In this document: piece by piece, positions 10,996-19,994 of the stretch | Position numbering within the stretch: position 1 is the first letter of the stretch | How the letters are laid out: each line of letters begins with the position of its first letter | Assembly (NCBI GenBank): GCA_029964075.1 | Contig: CM057148.1 | Coordinates: 31,427,916 to 31,491,915, forward strand | Reading direction: 5' to 3' | From: Patiria pectinifera | Taxonomy: Eukaryota; Echinodermata; Asteroidea; Valvatida; Asterinidae | Length of the DNA stretch: 64,000 nucleotides | Notes under the pieces: model-generated | The model's input: the letters and a program-made list of their open reading frames with translations, nothing else | What the model was told of the DNA's origin: nothing | Database searches by the model: none | Position numbers and translations under genes: made by a program

Positions 10996-12160
10996 CACAT
11001 GCCAAGTGCTTGCAAATGCTTTTATCACAAACTGCACCATTGTGTCCCCATGCCGCACCACTAAAATGAAAAAAAAAAATTGTGCATGTTCAACATTGAA
11101 TAAAAATTAATAAAAAAGAGTATAAAAAAATGAGTAAAAGCGAGAATTTCAATTTATAAAATATATCATCGCGAAAAATAAAACAAATGCAAAGAGAACA
11201 TTTTGTGTTAAAAGCTAAAGATTTAAAGGACTCATGTAATGTAATTTTTAACGCAATATTTGAAAAAAATTGTGTCGCAATTAACATTATTTCAATTTTC
11301 ATTTTGCCAAATATAAGTGCATTTGGTGCAATTTTGGTGTTTATGTTTACATGATTTTCATATCCATGAGCCAAAGCCAAATGGCATTTCAGACAAAAAC
11401 CTCAATGTTACAGCTATTTCAACACTATAATAAACGAATGTTTGATATTTGCTCCCATAAATGTTCTTTTTATTAAACAGTATCTTCCTGAAAGGGCACA
11501 ACATTTACCAATTATGGGTTAAAACTGCAATTTCCCAAAATCTAGGTAAGCCTACTCCCATCTGATGTGTTCAGAGATATTTACCAACATTTCGGGTCGT
11601 TGCAGTTTGCACCAAAAATTGGGTAAATGAAACCCCCATGATTTTTTTTTCAGGGTAGCAACAGCGCTATAATTAGTCATAAAAAGCATGGAAAATATAA
11701 CATGTTAAAAGAATTTACTTCAGTTCAGTTTTTGCACATTTAAGAGAAGTAGATTTGCACAAAATATGTTCCCGAATTATGATTCATGTCATAATTCACG
11801 TCAAGCCCTTTAACGAAAAATACGTTATGTGGTACCCGTCAAAATATTTATATATATAAAACTAATCGTTTTATGTAAATGTGGACTGTTTCTTTAAATA
11901 ATCTAGTCAGTCCCGTTTATATATGCAATTGGTTGCAGAGGCTATTCAAAAACATGAACAATACAGTAAGTATGTACCAAAAAAAATGACTTGTGCGGTG
12001 AGTTGTAGCCTCGTAAAATAATCCACATTTCATAAATGCTTTAGACAAATTACCCATTCCTATTGGTCGTCTTAAATGGACGATAAAGATTCTGAAACAC
12101 TTTTCCAGCTTCAATGAAATTTGGACTTATTTGAACATATTGGTTGAACGTTCACAATTA
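10996..12160. other. intergenic, no gene recognised
   Basis: AT-rich. A 96-aa minus-strand frame near 11090-11380 is biased by base composition and matches nothing I know. Confidence 0.5.
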
Positions 12161-13041
12161 TCACGTTTTTGTTTGAGCCTGCGCACCTAGTAAAGCGTAT
12201 ACGTAAGATCTGATCGATTCGTTGATCTTTATGATTCCCGCGGGGGTAAACGAACTCGTGTTGGGTATAAAATCTAACCAAGCCTTTTGTACCGATTCAT
12301 TTTGTTCGATGTAAATAACCGTCCAAGGAACGTAACTGCTTCCACTCTTTTTAGGACTGTCTAGACCGTGGTAGCCGCCGTAAAGAACGTTGGCTTTATC
12401 ATAAGAACGTTGGCTTTATCATATTCACCAACCGCCACAAACTTGCCTTTATTAAAGATATATGAGGTACCTAAACCGTTAGATTTTGTGTCTCTCGTCT
12501 GTTTAAAAGACTTGTTTTTATCTATGCCAAACAACAAACAGGTATCGGTAAATGCTCTGTGATTATAACTGTTGTCTAGAGCGTTAAATACGTCATCTCC
12601 CGGTAAAGGAGCGGCAATGTCGTACAGGATCTTTCTAACCGTAAAATATAAATGAAAGTTAAAGATGGCCCAAACGTAACGGTTGCTCGCGTTTAAAAGA
12701 TCAAATCCAACACCGCAGCCCGTAGTAGCGCAGTAGATCGCAAAATTTAACTGATTTTGATAAAACGACATGGGGTGTGATTTCCAACGATCTACATCCT
12801 CGTCCTTTTCAACGTGAGGCAATTTATAGTCCGAGGTTAAGTCGGGAAACATGGTTAAAAACCCGTTGGTATTATTAACTATGACCTCCAGTTCACTTGG
12901 TTTAGTGCTGTTTAAAAACTTTGCTTGGGGTGCAGCTTGATGTTTTAGCTCGTTTGCCGTGGCTACATTTTGATTTACTTGTCTCGTTACCTGATCGGCT
13001 ATCGATTGTATCTGCTTTTTTAACGACTTAAAATCACTCAT
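12161..13041 (-). pseudogene. virus-like protein of a Polinton-type cluster, frameshifted and truncated
   Basis: The minus-strand frame starts at ATG 13041 and gives 226 residues, with a short coiled N-terminus followed by a conserved block containing PMSFYQNQLNF, CATTGCGVGF and DVFNALDNSYN. I recall this block from many uncharacterised proteins of cnidarians and other marine invertebrates encoded next to Polinton-like genes, where the full protein is much longer. A structural (capsid) role is possible but unproven. The frame breaks at a 20-bp tandem duplication (12383-12422). Beyond it another frame keeps family-like sequence, including SYVYALLGAQAQT, until about 12170, where similarity ends at a stop (12161). 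So the gene carries one frameshift and has lost its C-terminal half. Confidence 0.6.
12383..12422. repeat. 20-bp tandem duplication that breaks the reading frame
   Basis: The 20 bases at 12383-12402 are repeated exactly at 12403-12422. Twenty is not a multiple of three, so the duplication itself shifts the frame of the minus-strand gene and creates its early stop. Confidence 0.95.
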
Positions 13042-13082
13042 TATTTTAGTTTCAGTTTTAATATAAAAAGACTTTAAAATAA
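13042..13082. promoter_or_regulatory. 41-bp divergent intergenic spacer, probable bidirectional promoter
   Basis: Two start codons face away from each other across 41 AT-rich bases that include AATATAAAAAG. Such a compact divergent layout suits a DNA virus-like element more than an animal host gene pair. The promoter role is inferred. Confidence 0.45.
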
Positions 13083-14264
13083 ATGCCTTCGTTTCACTTG
13101 TTTCAAAATGAGCAGACGTTTAAATTAGAAGACGTTGTAGATAATTTAAACGGTCAAAAATCTATACGCGTAAAAAGGGTGTTGTTTAACGCCGGATATT
13201 TTAATATTTCCAGCGCCACGGAGATTGATTGGTTTACGCAAATAGATGGGAGACCCGCGTTTACCACAGATAAACCTCCCCTCATACCCGAGGAGTTTCT
13301 TTCAGATGTACACATAACAACGCCGGATAGAGATTTTATAGAGCGATTGTTACCCGATATACCATACCACTATTTAGTTAACGATGAAAATGTTGTACAA
13401 AAAGCTATAAACGATCTTATAAAAGCGTACGAAGACGATAGACTAGAATCCGTTTTAGAATCAAACAAAAGAAAAAGAGCTATTATAGCTGAACGGCGGG
13501 GGTTGCTTTTAGCCGCCATGAATTCAGAAATACCAAAAACTGAATTAGAACTTCATACGCTTCAATCTTTAGTAAGAATATTATTTGTTAGAGAAAGAAA
13601 AATCTTTGAAGGTGAGGAATTGGCTTTAAAGTTTATTGAAGGAGATATGGGTGCGAGCGAGTTGAGCGAGTTGAGAGATAGTAGAGAAGCAGGGGTGATT
13701 ATAAGAGGAAGTCTTATCGTGACGGGTGATGATTTCGATTTTATTCCTCCGAGTCATTTAGAGCCGTTGCCACTCGGAGTCACCGGTTCGGTCATCATAC
13801 CGCCGGGGTGGTACGACGTCGATTGGTTCAATTTCATTTTAAATTCTATACCCGGGGTAAGTTTTCAAATATTTAGAGAATCTAAAAAGGTGACGTTGGT
13901 GATAACCGACGTAAATCTCAAATTGCGCTAGAACAGAGAAGTATCTCGATTACTCAATTTACCCAAAGGAAGACTGGTACCCAAAGTAGTGTATACGGGG
14001 TATTACGACGTAAATCCGTTTAAATTTTTGTTTATTCGCTGCCCGCAATTAAGTACGAGTGAAAACTTTATTAATGGTCGTCCTTCTGACATCTTAAAAA
14101 TCGTACCCGTGGCTACGCGCAAACCCGAGCCTGATAGAGTCGAGGATTTCAAAAAACTTAAAAACGGTATAATCGACGAACTGACATTTTCTATCGGCAG
14201 TGAAAAAGGACAGGTATTCAACAATAAGGGTGAGGGTATCATTATCGAGTTGGAGATCTTTTAA
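13083..14264 (+). pseudogene. virus-like structural protein candidate with one in-frame stop
   Basis: ATG 13083 opens a frame of 282 codons ending at TAG (13929-13931). The same frame then stays open to 14264, so one nonsense mutation separates the parts (394 codon positions in all). The N-terminal third ends in a charged helical stretch. The C-terminal part has IPPGWYDVDWFN, a run of alternating hydrophobic strands, and near the end LKIVPVATRK and IIDELTFSI. This strand pattern recurs in uncharacterised proteins of Polinton-related clusters and suggests a beta-rich virion protein (penton or fibre-like). That role is inference. It is read divergently from the 13041 gene and followed 57 bp later by the 210-aa gene. 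Confidence 0.6.
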
Positions 14265-14321
14265 TTTTAAAATCTGTTTATATTAAAAACATGAGTATAG
14301 ATAGTAAGGCGTTATACCCCG

Positions 14322-14954
14322 ATGGAGATTTCTGGAGATGTACTCCGATTACATAGTAACGAAGAAACAAAAGTGTACAGACTTAAAAAGATTGAAGAGA
14401 TTCGATCTTTAATCTTAAAAGAGAGAGACCACCGAGAGCGCACTTATAAAAAAATAAAGAGAGTGATCGACACTATTAATTACGTAGAGATAGGAGTCGA
14501 AGGACTGGGGTTTATAGCGGCGGCTGTCGGTATTCCCGCTCTCTTGGGTGTTATAACAGCCCCCGTTGGATTGGTGCTAGAAGGAACGTTTATGGGCGCT
14601 TTTGGTGTAGATATTCTGCTTAGAATCGCGTCCAAGCGATTATCCGCCAAGCTGAAAAAGCACGACCAGATTAAAATATTAGCAGACTCCAAACTTAACA
14701 CGATTGAAGAATACGTGTTTCAAGCCATCAACGACGGAGATATATCGCACGAAGAGTTCTTACTGATTACGAGAGAGCTCGCAAAATTTAACGAGCTTAA
14801 GCAACAAATTAGAACAAAGGCCAGCACAAAGCTTCAAAAAATTAAAAACAATACAGACTTTGAAAAAGAAGTTAAAAAACGGGTAGACGAACGGCTGGCA
14901 AAAGAAAAAAATCTCTTATCGAAAAACTTACAAGTTCAAATTCTCGGTAAATAA
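14322..14954 (+). CDS. 210-aa membrane/coiled-coil protein of the Polinton-type cluster
   Basis: An intact frame. Residues 1-50 are charged. Residues about 55-105 are a Gly/Ala/Val-rich hydrophobic stretch (GLGFIAAAVGIPALLGVI and following) that could span or enter a membrane twice. The rest is a Lys/Glu-rich helix containing SKLNTIEEYV and DGDISHEEFLLITREL. I recall the same arrangement (glycine-rich hydrophobic segment, ISDEE-type motif, coiled coil) in uncharacterised proteins of Polinton-like clusters of marine invertebrates. Function unknown; membrane modification or virion assembly is possible. It is the only undamaged gene of the cluster. Start ATG 14322 was chosen because the upstream ATG at 14291 is in a frame that closes quickly. 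Confidence 0.6.
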   Translation: MEISGDVLRLHSNEETKVYRLKKIEEIRSLILKERDHRERTYKKIKRVIDTINYVEIGVEGLGFIAAAVGIPALLGVITAPVGLVLEGTFMGAFGVDILLRIASKRLSAKLKKHDQIKILADSKLNTIEEYVFQAINDGDISHEEFLLITRELAKFNELKQQIRTKASTKLQKIKNNTDFEKEVKKRVDERLAKEKNLLSKNLQVQILGK

Positions 14955-14978
14955 ACATTATGAAAGCGATCCGCCGAG

Positions 14979-15457
14979 TTATACCTCTATTTCACCTCTT
15001 AGGGCAACACCCTCGGCCCCGCCTTTATTGTAGTGGTCATCGTATCTTTTTAGTGCCTTATTAAATTGATTTTGAGTCACTTTAAATACATCTCTAACTC
15101 GTTCTTTGTCTAATCCAACGACGTGATGGTAACACGCCGTTTAACGCAACCATTTCCCCTCAATGTTTTGTAATCAACGAGCTCGTTATATTTATTGATT
15201 GTTTCTTGGACTTCTTCTAAGTCTTGCTCTGGACAAACAGAAAAAATAAGTTTCTCCACAATTTTTCTTTTGTTTCTTTTTAAAGTTGACCAATTGATAC
15301 GATCTTCTTGCGCATTTTCTGCCGAAAAATCAAAGTAACGTGAAACTATTTCACCGCACGTTTCACAAACTAAAAAACCATTCTCGATGATTATATGGTG
15401 ATCGCACTGATCTGTTTCATCAGATAGCTCGAGGTTTTCACTCTGAAAAAAAGTCAT
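14979..15457 (-). pseudogene. TFIIB-like zinc-ribbon transcription factor, one frameshift
   Basis: The minus-strand frame from ATG 15457 has a zinc ribbon near its start (CDHHIIIENGFLVCETCGEI, a C-x2-H...C-x2-C arrangement like the TFIIB ribbon), followed by a helical region. The frame ends early at 15110. A frame change near 15133-15145 reopens sequence that reads on to a stop at 14979, including VRDVFKVTQNQFNKAL, which fits the helical core of such factors. A single indel has therefore disabled it. It runs convergent to the 210-aa gene with only about 24 bp between stops. A viral TFIIB-like factor would direct transcription of the element's own genes. That role is inferred from family resemblance. 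Confidence 0.55.
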
Positions 15458-15549
15458 GGATTTATCTAATAAAAAACGATATTATTTTTTAATAATTTTT
15501 CAAGTACTCGTCGGTCTGAACATATTACTCTCCATTTTTAAATAAAAAC

Positions 15550-15581
15550 AGCTTCTCTACCTTTTCACAGATAGAGAAGCT
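15550..15581. repeat. 10-bp stem hairpin beside the cluster
   Basis: AGCTTCTCTA and TAGAGAAGCT are exact inverses around a 12-base loop, about 90 bp upstream of the zinc-ribbon gene start. It may be a terminus or regulatory hairpin of the element. Confidence 0.6.
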
Positions 15582-15598
15582 AATATTTTTATCCCGAG

Positions 15599-15745
15599 TT
15601 TCAAGGTCACGTGGTGGTGACTCACACATTTTTCAAGGTCACGTTGTTTACGCCACATTTCTATCGTGCCTCAACACGTTTCAAGGTCACATGGTGGTGA
15701 CTCACACATTTTCAAAGTCACGTGGTGGTGACTCACACATTTTAG
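15599..15745 (+). repeat. four degenerate direct repeats of about 33 bp
   Basis: Units contain GGTCACGTGGTGGTGACTCACACATTTT (written here as GGTCACGTGGTGG then TGACTCACACATTTT). Three are close copies and one, near 15633-15680, is divergent. They lie just outside the virus-like genes and may mark its end or a control region. There are no regular spacers, so this is not a CRISPR array. Confidence 0.7.
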
Positions 15746-18700
15746 CGACGACAGATTTATTTTTTTAACTCCAGAGCGACAGGCCCTGACTTGGCACACA
15801 TTTTTCTTTTTTGCTCCCAAACCTGACGTCAGATTTCTAAAACATTTGCCGCGGGGGATTCCCCTTTATTTTTCCCCCAACTATTTTTTTAGAATCGAGA
15901 GCGGCGTGTCCAGACTGGCCGCAGATTTTCCATTTTGGTCCCATACCCCCACCTCCCCTACTACTTTAGATATACTTAAATTGCTTCTGAAGAAAAATAC
16001 AATTAACGTGGATAACTTTCTTTGTGACTCACCTTGAAGATGCTATGTTAGAAACATAAAAAAAAAACACTCCAAATTTACTCAGTTTCATGACTGCAGG
16101 TAATTTATATAAAAACGTCCGTCTTCTTGATGTTTTATCGGACAACAGATTGGCACACAGAGAAGAAAATAAATCAAAAAGTACCCAAATAAATTAAGAG
16201 GGAAAAAATACATTTTCGATGTTTTCTTCGGTTTGATATATACAATCATCCTTGTTTGTCATTATTAACTATACAAGTTATAAATCAATTCTGTGCTTTG
16301 GTTATAATCATTAATCTGATTTTTTTCTTTCCTTCTATCGTTACTGTGTAAAAAATACCGAAGTTCTGTAGATTCATTAACGTATTCGATGTTTTATGTA
16401 CAGTACGTGTTACATATTTGATGTTTTTATAATCTCTGTTGGTCATCCGTTATCAGGCATAGTTAGGTAGACTTCTCACCGGCCAGGCGGCCACGTTTTG
16501 CAAACTGACCACGTTATGCGATCTTAGTTGAAAACACTTACGTTTGTTATATAGTTGGCTTAGAGTCATTTTCTCATTTTCAATCTGAATACTTCTCTAG
16601 AGCCTGCTTTGATCTTTATTTCATGTAGAAATCCTCCTGTAGAAATTGCCTTTGCTGCAAGATTAAGCTTTTACCTTTCATGCTTTCAAAATGATTTAAA
16701 GACCCCAAATAGTATAGGCGTAATGTCAAAACCAAAAATAAAAGATCAACGATGAGTTATTGTGTAAGAATTGAAGTAAAAGACAGCGATTAGACAGTTG
16801 TGCTCTGGATCCGCCCGTGGTTGTGCTGTGCCCCATTTTGTGGCTGGTTGTCTATTCCCACTTGTCTGCATGCGACTTTCTTTTCTAAATATCCTAAGAA
16901 TGTGTTTCTGTATCAAATTTGGAAAATCTCTCATTATTAGTTAGTTTATAACGAATTTCTTAGAATACAGTTTGTGATTTCAAGTTTATATTGCAACAAT
17001 CATTTGTATAGATCATTGTTATTAATCTGCCAACATGGTTAATCATATAATAATTACAAATGAAATAAATTGCAATCTGGTAAACTCGCAGGGCTTTCCA
17101 AAATAAGATTTAAAATGTATCAGTACATGTTTGCCGTAGTTTTGTGTGTCTTTGTGTTGACAGTAAATTGGACCTTCAACGATTAATTTGTATGTTTAGT
17201 ATTCAGCAATTTAATCTGCCAGACAAATGAAAAAGCCACTTTTTTAAATGAATTTTAAATTTGACAGTAAAGTTGCAGGCACTCCCGCTTCTAGATGAGT
17301 AACCATTCACCTTTAGTCCTCCAAAAAAAAAAAAAAAAATCAAAAGAAATGATCAAGCAAGTAAAACCGATAGCTGTTGACCGGTAATATACCGGCCGGG
17401 GAGAAGTGGCTATATCGAATACTTGGTTGTAGTAGCCACACACTAATAGTTGCAGAAAAACAACCGTGATAGGTCAGGGGTCAAAGTAGTTTTGAGCACA
17501 AATGTTTTAAAATGGGGTACAATCCGATCCTGTGTAATCCATATCGCACCCATCTGACATCATTATGACGTATTTTATGGTAACTCATATTCATGCTTAA
17601 TCTTTCAAAAGAAAGAATATGGCAAAATCAGCCCTGCACCGAGCAGACCAGAACAATTATTCTGAATTGAACGACTGCATATTTCTAGATTTTGATTTAT
17701 CGTGAACTGTATGAAACGGTCAAGATAAACCGTCATCTCGTACACTCTAAGTATATACAAGTTCAACGAGTATCGATTGCTGATGCAAATGAGGCACTTT
17801 TGAACATGTGCTTCCTAGCAACATCATAGATTGCATTACACATGTCTACATAACATCCCATGAACATGAATATTATCAGAAAAAAAATATCAGTAGAAAT
17901 AAATACTTGAGGGTCATGTCGGCCTTACCGCGTCCGATACTGTATTTGTATAGTTTGTCAATGTTTGTGTATAATACAGCAATTTTCTTTAAGTCACCCT
18001 AAATTAAGATAACTGTCCATTTGGTTTTGTATACAGTTGCCACTGAACTCAAATTGTAGAAGATTGTGGTTTTACTATTGATGTTATTGTTGCTATGGTA
18101 ATTAAAATACGACTATTTTAGGCTTAGTTGTCCAAGAACGTACAATTTGTAATGCAAAGTAAGTGAGTATTCGGACATTTAAACAAAAACATCGCAACTA
18201 TCAATACATATTTGGAGAGTATAGTCATTAGCCTTAACAACGACACGAGTTTCCAGTCGGGTAAATATTTACTGAGTACTTGACAATTTAAAACAAGTTC
18301 CGCCTTGCTTTTGTCCACGGCGACTGACATCTGACTGCCGCAATAAAAATTAGAGCCGCAAGTTACATCCGTGAAAGAGGCTACCAAGTAGAGAGCAAAG
18401 GCAGTCGTTTTTTCAAGACTTTACTTTCTTCCAAATTGAGAAATGACCACACTGTTAAAAATGTCCGTACATTTACGGACTCCGTAAAATGAAATATTCC
18501 GTCTTTTTCCCGTAATTTTACGGACCTTCCGTAAATGCAAATGATATTAATTATGCTAATTAACGTGATTACAATAAACCAAATTTGACCATCCACCTAC
18601 AGATAATAAAGTACATCCAATTACTTATTGTTATTTCACCCACAACCGTGTACACATGTCCAAACTCAAGTTAAGGGTCTGTTTATTTTACGGATTGAAA
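15746..18700. other. intergenic, no gene recognised
   Basis: Mostly AT-rich unique-looking DNA. Short frames near 15846, 17808, 18124 and 18381 have no domain. A cluster of TCCGTAAA/TTTACGGA motifs near 18463-18535 forms small palindromes. Confidence 0.5.
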
Positions 18701-18704
18701 TTTT

Positions 18705-18771
18705 TTTCCGGAAATTTTGCTGCCAGCAAAAAAAATAGCGTTCCGTATTCCTGCAGCAAAATTTCCGGAAA
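18705..18771. repeat. 19-bp-arm inverted repeat with TTCCGGAA cores
   Basis: TTTCCGGAAATTTTGCTGC (18705-18723) is exactly inverted at 18753-18771 around a 29-base loop. Each arm contains TTCCGGAA, itself palindromic. Confidence 0.85.
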
Positions 18772-18829
18772 TGTTACGGGATTATGCGCCCGGCTGTTGT
18801 TGCATTACAAAACACTGCATTCCAATTGA

Positions 18830-18935
18830 CCAATCAAACCATTTAGTTTTGATTTAGGAATGAAATGACGTCACAGTTTAGTAAAGTCGCCTCCGATTGG
18901 CTGGCGAGCGGCTTGCATTATGTATAGGTCTAGAC
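18830..18935 (+). promoter_or_regulatory. candidate promoter with CCAAT boxes and a CRE
   Basis: Within 80 bp there are CCAATTGACCAATC, a perfect cAMP-response element TGACGTCA (18866-18873) and GATTGGCTGGC, an inverted CCAAT box, followed by TGTATAGG. It lies about 1 kb upstream of the first coding exon of the Ig/NACHT gene on the same strand. The link to that gene is inferred from position only. Confidence 0.35.
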
Positions 18936-19918
18936 ATATCAGACGTTATACAGGAGTCTTACTCCACGGATAGCAAATTTAAACTGAACTGCAGCCTACA
19001 AATGAATACTTTAATCACCGCAGTCTTAATACCAGTTGTCAATGAATTTCTTCTGAATTAAAAAGGGGGAACCTTCATGGACATTGCGGTATTAAATGTA
19101 ATACCATGGTTATCTGTAAAGGACCCCAGGTGTTGATTTTTCTTTTTTAACATGTCTTCCTAAAATAGATCCATATATATTACATTTACAGCAGTGCACT
19201 TTAAGGTGAGTACATTTAAAAAATTATATAACGTAAACCTGCAGATTTTACAAAAATGGATAATATGCACTATTCATTAGACCAAAAAAAAAAAAAAAAA
19301 ATAGTCGGTCTGTGGTCAGCGCGCGCGTAGATTTTAACCATGCGCGTCAATCTTTTTTTCCAAAATGCTCCGCGGTAGCTCCAACAGCGCCCTCTATTGC
19401 CGCACCTCCTCATTTTATTTTTTTTTTACCAAAGAGCACCACGGAATGGGAAATTGCACCAAGGCAAATGATTGAGGGCACTAAGCCAACTTATGCAGGA
19501 CACCGATGTACATGAGGACACCAAAAAAAAGCAAAATAGTACCCCACCTTGTCTGTACAATCCAAACTTGAAAAAAAAGCCAAAAAAAAAAAGCCGCGTC
19601 GCCGCATCAAATTTCAGAACTTTGGTCTGACCAGAGACCGAGTATTTTTTTTTTGGCCTTAGTAAAAATGTACGCATTAATTTGTACTTTAAACCGTGAA
19701 TCTCTTAACAGATATTCAGACTTATCATGCTTCATTAGGGATCCGTGCTTGAACATTGGACTCTCAAATATGCACGGTTGGAGAGTCAGACTAAGCAAAC
19801 AGTATCATTGTGGGCGTGTTGAAAAGCAGCCATTTTTAAGCGGATCACGTTTTAGTTGTCGGGAATCGCTGATGAAAAAGAATACATTTCCTACGGATAT
19901 CTGAGTTTTTGTGTTATT
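18936..19918 (+). other. upstream region or 5' UTR of the Ig/NACHT gene
   Basis: Short frames on both strands, A- and T-homopolymer runs and no known domain. An in-frame TAG at 19853-19855 closes the frame of the downstream coding exon, which makes ATG 19919 the first usable start. Confidence 0.4.
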
Positions 19919-19994
19919 ATGTATGTGTTAATAGCGACTGCTATCTTCGCGAGCAGCCTGTCTGATGCTTATGACATATGTCCTCATGGCACTG
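19919..19994 (+). CDS. exon 1: signal peptide
   Basis: Encodes MYVLIATAIFASSLSDA and a short spacer. It is a typical secretory signal with a hydrophobic core and small residues before the likely cleavage site. The donor is ACTG|GTAAGT, phase 1. Confidence 0.8.

Noticed and set aside
13083-14264. Two separate genes at 13083-13931 and 13989-14264
   Set aside because: Both lie in one frame separated by a single TAG, and the predicted strands continue across it.
15599-15745. CRISPR-like array
   Set aside because: Four degenerate direct repeats without unique spacers, in an animal genome.
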